64,000 nucleotides of DNA from Gracilaria gracilis (GCA_030374805.1 JARGSG010000190.1:186001-250000), one strand, 5' to 3'. Counted from the stretch's first letter, positions 32,869 through 42,826 are shown. Made by a program: numbers and translations. Notes: generated from the letters alone by a model not told the origin.

Positions 32869-34878
32869 ATGCAGGAAACTGATGCGTCTAGCGGGTCCAA
32901 CGATCTAAGGAAATGGCTACAGCAGTCGAATGTGAAGCAAGACATTTGCCCTTCTCATGGAGAGAAATACCCATCAGACGTTAGAAACGGTGGGGATCGG
33001 GTTGCTTTTGCTCTTCTAAGGTCCCAGTACACGGAATTGGCGGAAACTTTGTCTTGGTGTAATTTGGGATTGACTCTCGGTGCTCATTTGTACTACCTTG
33101 GCGTTAAGCTTGCACGCGAAACAAGTTGTTTGCCCTCCGAAGATATGAAGGGACTCGAGTCGAGAAGGTTTCCTCTGTTCGACAAAATTCAAAAGCTCGT
33201 CTGTTTTGCGGGTGGCCGCGACAGCCTACGGTCAAATTCTTACGACACCATTGAGAGACCAGCTGTATCGAATACTGAAGACCACAGCCTCGAATCACGT
33301 TCTGAACGTGTGGATGAAATGGTATCGGAATTTAATGGCGAAAAACAACAACTGCTTGTTAGGACACCAAGGAAAAGGCATGACTCTAGAAAGGCAAACA
33401 AAAATAGCATTGTCCATAACAAGACAAGACCGCGAAGAACTTTGCAAAAGCAGAGAAGTCGACGCTTGCCCCCGAAATTTCTGAAATCAAACATACCCGC
33501 TGTTCTGGAACCGAAGCCTGTTCTCGAAGGCTTTGCATGTCCTTTACGTACAGTAATAGGAATCCAAAATAATCCGCAGAACGTGCGCCAGCATTTTGCA
33601 AGCAGGCATGAACATGAAGGTCCTATTCCTAGTTTTGAAGAGTTGCGAAAAGCGGCAGTGCATCAGCTGCCGCATATTGAAGAAATACTTTCTTTGCCAA
33701 GAAGCATAGCAAGGACGAAAAGTTCTATGTCACAAGAATCTGATAAACATCTCAAGGAATCTAGTTCTAGCGACGGAGATGGAAGTAATCCGGCAAGCTT
33801 ACATTTTGGAGCCGTACGGGCAAGAAAAAGCATTCCAATGTATTGCGCTAAAACGTCCCGTAAGGCGAAATATGTTACTCCAAACACTTTCGTTGTCAAT
33901 ACGTGGGGCGAAATAGACAGCAGTACTAGGGTTCAGATGTTCTGGAACTTAGACCTTCGTTGGTATATTGGGACAGCGACGCTGGAAGCAAACGAGAAAG
34001 AGGATTTGGGATGAAGGAGAGCAGTGAACATCCGGTATGATGATGGAGATTTGGAACAAATTACTGACTTATCCAAAGTACGATGGCGTGTTATAACGAA
34101 AGGATCAGGCTACCATCAGCTCTCTTATGATGTCAAAGAGGAACTTAGACTGAAATACAACCAGGCAATGCAAACTGTGCTACAGAAAGAAAGAGAGGGA
34201 TATAATGGCGATTTCATTATCGGGAAAGGAGAAATTGATATATTCTCTCTTGATTTTATATCATTGCGTCCAAGACAGTGGTTAACCGACGCTATCGTGG
34301 AAGCCTTTCTCCTGAGATTGGTTCAAATTTCAAAGCATGAAGAAGATTGCCGGTTTATGGTTTTCTCCTCTTTCCTGATTCCAAAATCAAAAGTCGCTGG
34401 AACTCATCGTACATTAGAAAAATGGATGCATGGTATTCAGCTCCATGACATAGACTTTGTACTGTGGCCAATTGACGACAACTCTCATTGGTATCTGTGC
34501 CTTGTAGACGTTTCGAATCGGACGTACACGGTTTTGGATCCGTTAACATTCAAAAACAAATCAATGCTACATACGAAAATATCAGAAAGTGTTGGGACGG
34601 CGCTTGGATTAATTACAAAGTCATACCGCGAGTTTTATTATGACACTTCTGAGTGGACTGTGGTTGATTCGTCAATAATAGCTGCAAAACACAATTTGCC
34701 CCAGCAGCCCTCGCACAATGCCAATGATTGCGGAGTTCTGGTTTGTTTATACGGATGGGCCATTATAGTTGGAGGACGTTTTGATGAAACTGATTTTGAC
34801 TCTGGTTCGTTAGTCACTTTCGACATGTTTGTGCAAAATGCAAGAGTCAATGTTGGGGGCTTGCTTTTTAAGTACTGA
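32869..34878 (+). CDS. MULE-1 second ORF: linker with zinc-finger-like motif plus Ulp1 (C48) protease, one TGA inside
   Basis: From ATG 32869 the frame runs to 34878, interrupted only by TGA at 34012-34014. The first part (382 codons) is basic and unstructured, with a C2H2-like piece (FACPLRTV...VRQHFASRH). The second part is an Ulp1-type cysteine peptidase (C48): WLTDAIVEAFL, His in DDNSHWYLCLVD, Asp in YTVLDPL, and Cys in ANDCGVLVCLYGW, the complete His-Asp-Cys triad. Ulp1-type enzymes cleave SUMO-like modifiers; Ulp1 domains are known passengers of plant MULEs (Kaonashi type). The transposase frame upstream differs only by the TGA at 32839, so the two were perhaps once one long protein or a readthrough pair. 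With TGA read as stop, the protease half lacks an ATG near its start and may be dead. Confidence 0.75.
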
Positions 34879-35160
34879 GTTGCGTGGCGTAAACCTAAAC
34901 ATAAGTGTAGTAACTTCCTTTCAGTTGATTGCTTTCTGCCTACTAGACAATTTTGGTCACAATTACTTTGACGTGGTACGCCAGTTTCATAAGCAATGTT
35001 CTTCTTCTAGTGTATCGGTAACTTGAATTTAGGAATTGGGGTGGATTTGAGGATTAGATCCACCCGGGTGGATGTAACCTATATATCCACCCGGGTGGCT
35101 ATAAGCCTTATCTCCACCAGCGTGGATGAAAGTGTTACATCCATCCGGGCGACTGTAACC
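34879..35160 (+). repeat. MULE-1 right end with CCCGGGTGG array
   Basis: The array occupies about 35037-35160. Units read (A/T)TCCACCCGGGTGG(A/C)T with degenerate copies, and it ends with CCGGGCGACTGTAACC, complementary to the left end. Confidence 0.75.
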
Positions 35161-35457
35161 GTACCCCTCCCCGCCCTCCGGGAGTGTCACGGTCTCTGAA
35201 TGTCCTGCGCCATCGTGCGCACGACGGCAGGAGTAAGAAGGCAACTTTGTTCGGGAAAATACAGTTGACAGAATCGCGTGTACTCACGGCGAAGCACGTC
35301 CTGGACACATCGCGCTGGAGGTAAGGTTAGCGTTTTAAATCTTCTCCGGGACATGGAATCTAGGTCTTCCATCCACAAACTATAACCAAAATCCACATTT
35401 CTCCAGCAGTGCGCTCTACAAGTAGATAAAGTTATTCAAAAATGTAGATAGGCATGT

Positions 35458-35532
35458 GTTGAAGTTCAAATACATGAACTGCACGCCCTGTGTCACAAGA
35501 GAGCATAGCGCCAATAGCTTATCTGTTTTCGA
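35458..35532 (+). repeat. 75-bp direct repeat, first copy
   Basis: Matches 35721-35795 with few differences. It is followed by the tRNA-like bases GGTTCGAGTTCC at about 35570, which I could not extend to a tRNA. Confidence 0.85.
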
Positions 35533-35720
35533 ACAGGTTATGGGCCCAGCTTTACGCTGTAGACCTTGGGTTCGAGTTCCAGAAGTGATATTTGACAAAG
35601 AGATTGTACATGTGTACAGCAGAAGTGAAGTTACAGTGTGAAGGTAACCAGATCAAGTGGATCAGTTCTTCTGTAGGCTTTGGCCTTCGGCTTGGCAGTG
35701 AGCACAGGTCGAAGGGGAGT

Positions 35721-35795
35721 GTTGAAAGTTCAAATACATGAACTGCACGCCCTGTATCACAAGAGAGCATAGCGCCAATAGCATATCTGTTTTTC
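35721..35795 (+). repeat. 75-bp direct repeat, second copy
   Basis: Second copy of the repeat at 35458-35532. No terminal repeats or target duplications seen. Confidence 0.85.
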
Positions 35796-36306
35796 AACCA
35801 CATGGAGTCGGGCGCTTCCATGTCTGAAAGTGATCACGAAGCGCCTTGCAGAACCTCATAGAAAATCTTTACATTTTCTTCACAGGAGAGACATAGAATA
35901 GGTCGGCGACGTAGGTTCAGATGGCAGCCGTGTCACGCAATCTTTTATTATCACGCACGCATAGAAGAACGAAAACACGGAATTTCTGCAGAGGCGATTT
36001 ATAAATCAATAAAAAAGTTATTAGACCTATTTTTATAATAATGGTAGCAACCAGATAGCCAAACTTTGAACATGTTCTACGAAACATTCACTATAGATGG
36101 CTCATTCAAAATCTTTTTCAGTACTTGAATTTGAAGATTAAAAATGACCACTGTTTCATTTTTTTCGTACATAAACTACTGTACCAAACATTCGCAGTAT
36201 CTACGGACCCTTTTTTGGACAAATGTTACCACGATGACTAACCTGACGAACTGACTCGAAGAGAAAGTCTAATTGAATCCAACTCTTCAGCCACACGCCC
36301 ACAGAC

Positions 36307-36519
36307 TGTAGGAGAATGAAGGCGAGGGAGGTTGGTACAACATGTTTACCGAATGATAGACAGTTCAGAGCTGCAGTGACACTGCCGATGACTAGATTAG
36401 AATGTAACTATGCCTCGACAGGCTTGTCTATTTAACTTCCATGAGCACCATTGCTTCATCAAGCATTAACGGGTGCGTGGTTTCATGTCCACTAGCTGGA
36501 CGGGTGCCACTCTATTACA
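36307..36519 (-). repeat. Solo LTR of the TRIM family
   Basis: 213 bp with TG...CA ends, the reverse complement of the LTRs at 41541-41753 and 42199-42410. The exact target duplication CAGAC flanks it at 36302-36306 and 36520-36524, so it is an independent insertion reduced to one LTR by recombination. Confidence 0.9.
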
Positions 36520-36624
36520 CAGACGCTTCTCTACGCCTGAAACAAGTTCTCTCTATTTTTTTCTACACGGCCGTTTTGGCAAGCAATCATCACGTACATT
36601 TTGAAGAGCACAAGGGGTTCTTTT

Positions 36625-37630
36625 TCAACAATAAGAGGTCCCCGTCACAGCAAAATCCGGCTCTACCTTTACATTCGGTGGCATAGCCTGCGTGAGCTTC
36701 CCTGCAGTTAGCTCACTGCTCTTGTCGATTTGTCCGTCTCGCACCCAGAATTCCTTTCCACGTTTTAAGTAGATAGCAACATTTTCAGAGATCAACAAAC
36801 CTTCTTTACCTGCCTGTGAAGCTGGAAGGCCTCCGGGGATTCTTAGATCCCCTGTACATTTCGGTGTGGCAAAACATAGATCCGCCGGGGTGAGCCACTC
36901 TCTCTTACGCTGTGTGCTGTTGATCAAAGCAAGCTTGCACATATCAACGCGGACAGTGGCTCTGATATCGTCCACGCCCCGAATAATCTGATAGCCATAC
37001 ACGGAGTGTCGAATAATACTCGGATCGTCGCTTGTCAATTTCAGAAGTCCAAACACACCCACCCAAAGAAACGTGAGAGCTTGTAGAGCGTCAAACGCAT
37101 TCTTATACCAATTTTCCCGATCTGCGGGGTTCCGGAAATACACAAACATCGAAGCAATAGCCGAGCATACCGCGTATATTCTCCAGAACCATGTTTTTGC
37201 GGGGGTGAAGTCGTACTCTCCCACCTTCAGGATCATACTTAACTTTTCTGATCCATTACTTCGCACACCCGATCTTCTTTGTCAGTTCAATCTCGTAAAA
37301 AATCATGAAATACAACAATATTCTTACAGGAGGAATGAGATTTCTTTCTTCAGGAGAAGTGGAAGAGATATCATCATCAATTCTGAGGATAGTTTGGGGC
37401 GATTGAGCCAATACAAACTGGCCATCACGAATTACTAGAACACAGTCGTACGGGCGAATTTCAGCAACATGCCAGTTCATCCGAGGAAACAGTAAGCGAA
37501 TTATAAAACGCTTCAAATTTGGTACCAATCGACGAAGGAGCGTGACAGACGGATCTATCATTGTAAGAAGACGAAGATAGGACAGATAGAATGCCAGAGA
37601 TACAAAATAGAGCCTCAAGATGCCTCGCAC
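36625..37630 (-). pseudogene. Unknown membrane protein gene in two overlapping frames
   Basis: Two minus-strand frames follow each other with an 11-bp overlap: 37256-37630 (124 codons) and 36625-37266 (213 codons). Neither begins with ATG at its open-frame edge. The first has a hydrophobic N terminus (LYFVSLAFYLSYLRLL) and a second hydrophobic segment near its end. The second has two membrane-like segments (TWFWRIYAVCSAIASMFVYF and ALTFLWVGVFGLL), then a soluble tail. They look like one membrane-protein gene split by a frameshift, or by an intron I could not place, with the 5' end missing. No family recognised. Confidence 0.5.
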
Positions 37631-37639
37631 TGCAGACCA

Positions 37640-38394
37640 TTACGGTGACAGGATCTCATGTGTTGGTATCGGCATTTGTAGGTTAGTACTTGTAAAGGAA
37701 GGCGTAATGAGTGATGAAAAAGCTTCAGGGGTATGGTGAAATCTAGGTAGTTGCCGGGTGGTGACTCCAGATGGGCACCAACTACTACAAAGGGTCAACT
37801 CATGAACTAACACCCTTGGATAGAAAATGTCACACTTACCGAAAGATGGTGCGAATGAAAGGGTACCGTCGGTACGGGTTTCGTTGTTGTGCCAGGCCTC
37901 CTGTCCATGTTCAACGAACAAAGCAACTCTTCCCACCCTATACACGCCGCGAGCCGCGAACGCAAGAATCGGTTACAATCTAAGAATCACATCTCCGAAC
38001 TCTATTTCGGCTTCCCTTCTGTTGTGATCCGGCGGATTCGAATCTGTTGCACTACGCGAAGATCGCGAACTGCGAGATTCACTAGAAGATATGGACATAA
38101 CTTAACATACTAGACAACAAAAAAGAATAAAGCCAAAAGGAGGACATCTACCATAATTCACTAAGTGTCTACGTAACTAAAACTACTGTGACGTAGACAC
38201 CACAATTTTGCCTAAAGACGTTGACGTCAGTGCAAGATTTGACAACAAAGCTAAAACAATGTAGATATTGAAAGACAGGTATAAAAACGTTGTGTTAGTA
38301 CTTTTGTAGATCATAGTGCGTTGTCCACATCACCAATCTTCCCAAAACACCTTCAACCTTTCTAAAAACGACATTAATCGTTTCCAGTCTGGAT
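37640..38394. other. Intergenic, nothing firm
   Basis: Short ORFs only. An inverted repeat GTGTCTACGT...ACGTAGACAC with 10-bp perfect arms lies at 38165-38174 and 38191-38200. Confidence 0.4.
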
Positions 38395-39677
38395 ATGGCA
38401 GATATTTCTGAATCTCATGCCGAAAACGTCATTGAGGCCGTCGCTGAAGCGCAACTTGGCCGCGTAGCGCAAATGCAGCAATTCACTACTTAAAAGATAC
38501 AATAAGATTCTGACGAAAAATGTGATTCCAACCGTCCTATCTATGATGTATTTTATTTACGAAATGGTTCCCAGATTATTATACTTATGACGAATTTTTC
38601 TAGTCGTGCATTCCATTTAATCTGGAATATTGTAGCGCCTCTTCTGGCACGAATATAGAATATAGGAAGAGGACGCCGCTATGCATTTAAAGATAAGGAT
38701 GTTTTGTTCATGGTTTTAACAGTGCTCAAACACGGTGGCACTTGAGAGTTTTTAGGTAATATGTTCAAAATTAATGGTAACACTTTCGAACGATTGGTTT
38801 TGAAATTTTTTTCCTGTATTTTTGTTGAGGTTTATAATCATTATGTTGACGGAAATCACGGCCGTTGGCCGATGAAAAAAATTCTTCGCCAGAATTTGGG
38901 CTTTCGGCACTTCAAGTACTGTCGGTATGCGACGGACGTCATCTTTCAGCAGTCTTATAGGCCAAGTGGGAGCATGGGCAAAGGCAAAAAGTATTATAGC
39001 GGCAAACACAAACTTTATGGATTCAAGACTGAAGTATCAATGTTACCAAATGGGCAGGCTATAAATTGTTCTGAACATGTACCAGGGTCTACGGCTGATA
39101 TTGATATATTTTATGCAAATATTGATGTGCATTACACGGCTTTGAAAAAAGGGATAATGAAGGCCTGAATTATAATTTGGATGCCTGCGAACTATTGGAT
39201 AAATATCCTGATTCATGGGGCGTTTTAATGGATAAAGGGTATCAAGGAGCGAAGGAACATGCACGGGTAGTACATCCTAAAAAACCACCGCTAGGGCTGC
39301 TTTCAACTTCCGAAGAGGAAAAGAATAAGAATATTGCGTCCGACAGGGTTATTGCAGAAAGTTATTTTGGCCATTTAACAAAATTATGGAATGTTTTGGG
39401 TTCAAAATACAAATGGGGTGAGAAGTATTATAATGAAATATTTCTACTTTGTTTGTCATCGACAAACGCCCATATTATGTGGCACTTATTGGGAGCTGGA
39501 GATGGTCAGTTTTATAGCCAAATTAGGAATCATTTGTTTAAAATTGGGGAGGAAATGCTCGGAAAAAGAAAGATGGCTCAGAAAAGGTATAGAGAAAAAA
39601 GGGTGCGTCGAATGAAAGCCACACTCCACGAAATTGGTTCAGATGAAGATACGGATAACCCAAACTTTTTGGGATGA
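38395..39677 (+). pseudogene. Harbinger-type (DDE_4) transposase pseudogene, copy 2
   Basis: From ATG 38395 one frame runs to about 39166 with in-frame TAA, TAA, TAG and TGA codons at about 38494, 38506, 38653 and 38743. It then shifts to the frame 39177-39677. Conserved parts: KYYSGKHKLYGFKTEVSML, HVPGSTADIDIF (first acidic site), DKYPDSWGVLMDKGYQGAKEH (second), and IASDRVIAESYFGHLTKLW (third). The basic C terminus ends with an acidic tail. The TGA stop (KHGGT-stop-EFLGN) stands where copy 1 has Trp (KHAGKWYFLRN), so it is a TGG-to-TGA change. It aligns with 27831-28675 on the opposite strand. Family: PIF/Harbinger-like DDE_Tnp_4. Inactive. Confidence 0.75.
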
Positions 39678-39766
39678 GTTCCTATAATGATTGATCTTTG
39701 CGCTTTTTCTTGTCATCTCTACAAAAAAAGAAGATGGGTTGATATAATTTGTTGTCTTTTCAAATA

Positions 39767-40852
39767 TCAAGTAAACTCTGCAAATGCGTTTAAACGTTTA
39801 TGTATAGGGATAGTTTGATTTCTTTCTATAAACATAATGTTATCGTAGTCAAAGAGAATTGGTTGTAAAGATCTATTCGGCGACGGCTGCTCAGCGGGTC
39901 CGACTACAGCACTGTAAACCACAGTATTCCAGGTACCAATGGCAATGTCAAGCCCTTCTTTCTGCATGCCAATATATTCTGCAACGAATCCATTTTGATT
40001 TCGCCACCAGTAACCGCTACTGAGCCCTCTCACGAAATGCTGTTTCCCAAAGCCAAAGCATTGATGTCCAAGTGCATGGACGGTTTGCTTTCTGAAACCG
40101 TTATACGCTGCCAGTAAAGTGGGTGACTCTGACTCTCGGGACTCTAAGTTGGACAATGGTTCTCCTGGCCAGAACCTGGCACAGACGTCTTCTGGAAGGG
40201 GCGTTTGAAAGCAATCAGGAAGACTCTCCGGAGTGGAGTGTAGTTCAGCGTCCCAGGCGCCCAATACCTCCAAGTAGTCACGTTGCCATTGGGACGTTTC
40301 ACCTTCTCTGAGTACGATTACTGACATGAGCAGATCAATGTCGATCTCCCTAACAAGCCGAACACGCCGATGCCGATTAGTAATGGCCGGAAGAATCCCA
40401 ACCAAACATGGCAACTGTAGTTCAGAAAATAGTTCGTAAACACTCGGGCGAAGGTTATTTTCCCTCAGCGTAGCACATTCATCCTCGGAACTCAAGATGT
40501 TCACTTCTACGTTCTCTATAGCAGCTTTACTTCTTTCAATAATGCCATCTGAGCCGTTGTCCAAGTTGAAAACAGAATGATTCGAGCTCCACTTATTCGC
40601 GACTAAGGCGAGCGCATTATGAAAAAGCGGGGGTGGTTTAGTACGATCTTCTGAAACGAATCGAAGACTCAGTCGCCAATCTTTTCTTGACACTGTGAAT
40701 TGATGGTCAGATGCGGTCTGATGTTCACCCCGAGTTTCAGAAGGCACGACAGATTCTGCTGAGTTGACTTCATCTTCCAAACTTTGAGCGGCATTAGATA
40801 TTGCAAAAAACAAGCGCACGGGGTACCGCTTCTTGCTAGAGTTGGTAGACAT
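39767..40852 (-). CDS. Hypothetical protein, 361 aa
   Basis: Clean minus-strand frame; the first ATG is at 40852 (the frame is open upstream to a TTG at 40909). I do not recognise the family. It is a soluble protein without signal peptide: a Ser/Glu-rich N-terminal third, then a more structured region with Trp/Tyr-rich segments (YWWRNQNGFVAEYIG, IAIGTWNTVVYSAVVG) and a hydrophobic piece near LQLPCLVGILPAI. It is convergent with the Harbinger pseudogene, 89 bp away. It could be a host gene or a passenger of a transposon. The intact 361-codon frame in a region full of broken ORFs speaks for recent or present function. Confidence 0.55.
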   Translation of the reverse strand: MSTNSSKKRYPVRLFFAISNAAQSLEDEVNSAESVVPSETRGEHQTASDHQFTVSRKDWRLSLRFVSEDRTKPPPLFHNALALVANKWSSNHSVFNLDNGSDGIIERSKAAIENVEVNILSSEDECATLRENNLRPSVYELFSELQLPCLVGILPAITNRHRRVRLVREIDIDLLMSVIVLREGETSQWQRDYLEVLGAWDAELHSTPESLPDCFQTPLPEDVCARFWPGEPLSNLESRESESPTLLAAYNGFRKQTVHALGHQCFGFGKQHFVRGLSSGYWWRNQNGFVAEYIGMQKEGLDIAIGTWNTVVYSAVVGPAEQPSPNRSLQPILFDYDNIMFIERNQTIPIHKRLNAFAEFT

Positions 40853-41183
40853 GGGTTCAGGTGGGGCAGTTGATGTAGCTACTGTTACTGATAGTGAATT
40901 GTTCCACAATTTGATACAGTGAATTGTTCACGTTATAGTTTACATTCTACACAGACTGTTTACAGACACTTAGCTATATTGAATTTTTGCGTGAAGCTAT
41001 AATATCTACCAAATATCAATCTGATATCTGGAGCTGACAATACGTTTGTCTCTATTTAAGAGCAAGTTCGGATGTGTCTTGAGTAAAAAGAACGAGCTAA
41101 GCTCTTCGTCGTAATCTTAACAGCTACTTGAACAGAGGAGCGCAGATTCCCAGATGCGGGTGTAAGAGAGTTAGTAGAGCAGA

Positions 41184-41507
41184 ATGGTAAATTTCGGCGA
41201 ACTCGGGTCGATATTCTGTAGAAGCAAGCTGTCAAAGGGACAACAGAAATTTGTATTTTTTGGAACGAAACAGAAAGAGAGTTACGAGCTGAGCGGTGCG
41301 ATCACGGATTGTGATCTTATGACGGCTTTGGCGCATGTAAATTCCCGTGTACTGGGAGAACAAATATACAAAAACACAGATGAAGTCGTTACATTTCGCA
41401 TTGACTTCAGTTACAAAATCACCATTCATCTGTGCGCCTCAAAGAACGTTGAGCTTTACGTAACTTTATGCACTTGTTTCAGCTTGCCATTAATTGAAAG
41501 TGATTAA
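41184..41507 (+). CDS. Small hypothetical protein, 107 aa
   Basis: ATG-started frame on the plus strand, divergent from the 361-aa gene. A TATTTAAG lies about 130 bp upstream (41053-41060), a possible TATA variant. No domain, signal peptide or homology pattern recognised. It could be chance; it ends just before the TRIM insertion. Confidence 0.35.
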   Translation: MVNFGELGSIFCRSKLSKGQQKFVFFGTKQKESYELSGAITDCDLMTALAHVNSRVLGEQIYKNTDEVVTFRIDFSYKITIHLCASKNVELYVTLCTCFSLPLIESD

Positions 41508-41540
41508 GAATCTTGATTTTTTAAAGCTGTTGTGCACTAC

Positions 41541-41753
41541 TGTAATAGAGTGGCACCCGTCCAGCTAGTGGAAATGAAACCACGCACCCGTTAATGCTTG
41601 ATGAAGCAATGGTGCTCATGGAAGTTAAATAGACAATCCTTTCGAGGCATAGCTACATTCTAATCTAGTCATCGGCAGTGTCACTGCAGCTCTGAACTGT
41701 CGATAATTCGGTACACATGTTGTACCATCCTCCCTCGCTTTCATTCTCTTACA
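41541..41753 (+). repeat. 5' LTR of the TRIM
   Basis: 213 bp, TGTAATAGAG...TTACA. Matches 42199-42410 directly and 36307-36519 in reverse complement. Confidence 0.9.
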
Positions 41754-41755
41754 TT

Positions 41756-41773
41756 TGGTAGCATCAACAGGTT
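41756..41773 (+). promoter_or_regulatory. Primer-binding site of the TRIM
   Basis: TGGTAGCATCAACAGGTT begins two bases after the LTR and starts with TGG as tRNA-primed elements do. The following bases (GGTTCGAATTCC) resemble a tRNA T-arm, so complementarity may extend that far. The tRNA is not identified. Confidence 0.55.
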
Positions 41774-42198
41774 CGAATTCCGGACAGCTGAGTTATGGAC
41801 ACGCGCACGACAGCCAGAGACTATCCACATATCTTGAAAGAATTGGAAATTGTTATCCTCCATGCTGATAGGTCCAGGATAAGAATTAAATGTCAAAGGA
41901 CATCAGGTGGGTAGACGGGAAGATGCCGACGGCGGAATAAATACGTCTCCTGAGCATCAGTTTTTCGTAAACATGTAGAAGGGTTCTATTAATCGCGGTT
42001 ATTTGTAAGTCCCACATATGCACGCAAAATGAAGAACACCGACAAAAAGAACAAACACCCATTAAGAAGACTGAAACGATATACGAGTTATTGATGAGAA
42101 TTCTATTGAATTTTGTCAATGAAGATTATCGATGAGGACATCGACTTTGAAAAAGAAAGGTGAATCGATGAGGGCATCGATTCTAAGAGAAAGTTGAA

Positions 42199-42410
42199 TG
42201 TAATAGAGTGGCACCCGTCCAGCTAGTGGACATGAAACCACGCACCAGTTAATGCTTTATGAAGCAATGGTGCTCAAGGAAGTTAAATAGACAAGCCTGT
42301 CGAGGCATAGCTACATTATAATCTAGTCTCGGCAGTGTCACTGCAGCTCTGAACAGTCGATCATTCGGTAAACATGTTATACGAACCTTCTTCGCCTTCA
42401 TTTTCTTACA
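42199..42410 (+). repeat. 3' LTR of the TRIM
   Basis: 212 bp; about 20 differences from the 5' LTR, so the insertion is much older than gypsy-1. Confidence 0.9.
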
Positions 42411-42710
42411 ACTACCGTAACTGTCCTCCACCTAAAGCAAACGAGGTGGTTAAAAAATTAAAAAGTTTCAAAAAGGAGGCCTTGCTTCGTGATTATGACT
42501 CCTCAAGGCGTTTCTGACGACAATCCTCTGCCGCACAACTCTTGCTACGAGATCATTTCTCATACGATGCTTCGAAGCTGGGGTGCTGATATACGTGGCA
42601 CTGCCAACCGGCCATGAAAGATGAAGCTGGAGTGCGACCCAGCCCGCTTTCCACAGGCCGTGAGTGATGAAGCTAGAGTTCTGGCATGCGTGGCACCCCA
42701 AACGCGGCGT

Positions 42711-42784
42711 TGAAAGCGGGTCGGGGTGCCGTGGCGCTTCATCGGTGCACCGACGAAGTGCCACGACACCTCCGTCCACTCTCC
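42711..42784. repeat. 74-bp palindrome P1
   Basis: Centred on GGTGCACC (42744-42751). Inner arms GTGGCGCTTCATCGGTGC / GCACCGACGAAGTGCCAC are nearly perfect; outer arms GCGGGTCGGGG / CTCCGTCC are looser. Confidence 0.85.
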
Positions 42785-42826
42785 CAGGCTGTCATTTCAA
42801 TGAATTGAAAATACATAATCTTTTTG

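Larger units (their letters stand above)
29449..35160 (+). mobile_element. MULE-1: Mutator-like element with CCCGGGTGG terminal arrays
   Basis: About 5.7 kb. The left end begins GGTTACCGTTCGCCCGGG and the right end is its approximate complement (CCGGGCGACTGTAACC ending at 35160). Inside each end is a tandem array of CCCGGGTGG(AT) units (29490-29605 and 35066-35153), in opposite layout. Between them lie a FAR1/MULE/SWIM transposase (30614-32841) and a second ORF ending in an Ulp1 protease (32869-34878), all on the plus strand. No clean target duplication is visible at these edges, so they are approximate. The transposase is broken, so the copy is not autonomous. Confidence 0.65.
35161..36301. 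other. Intergenic with a 75-bp direct repeat pair
   Basis: No gene is supported. 35458-35532 and 35721-35795 are nearly the same sequence (both contain TTCAAATACATGAACTGCAC and CATAGCGCCAATAGC), about 263 bp apart in direct orientation. The rest is AT-rich. Confidence 0.6.
41541..42410 (+). mobile_element. TRIM: complete non-coding mini-LTR retrotransposon (870 bp)
   Basis: Two direct LTRs of 213 and 212 bp (41541-41753, 42199-42410), both TG...CA and about 90% alike, enclose 445 bp without coding capacity. The target duplication ACTAC is exact at 41536-41540 and 42411-42415. The LTR is followed two bases later by TGGTAGCATCAACAGG, a primer-binding site; a purine-rich AAGAGAAAG precedes the second LTR. 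These are all the marks of a terminal-repeat retrotransposon in miniature. It must be mobilised by enzymes from another element. The solo LTR at 36307-36519 belongs to the same family. Confidence 0.9.

Noticed and set aside
32069..34014. UGA read as Trp (altered genetic code), because several transposon frames continue across TGA
   Set aside because: Host genes at 4045-4572, 10369-11367 and 24109-26316 and the gag gene end normally in TGA, and TAA/TAG stops and frameshifts occur in the same pseudogenes. Decay by G-to-A or C-to-T changes explains it better.
35560..35590. tRNA gene (GGTTCGAGTTCC resembles a B box)
   Set aside because: No acceptor stem or D arm could be formed, and the anticodon region does not fold. 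At most a tRNA-derived scrap.
36307..41753. A 5.4-kb transposon with 213-bp terminal inverted repeats carrying the genes between
   Set aside because: The right-hand repeat is paired with 42199-42410 by its own ACTAC duplication, and the left one has its own CAGAC duplication. They are an LTR of a TRIM and a solo LTR, not TIRs.
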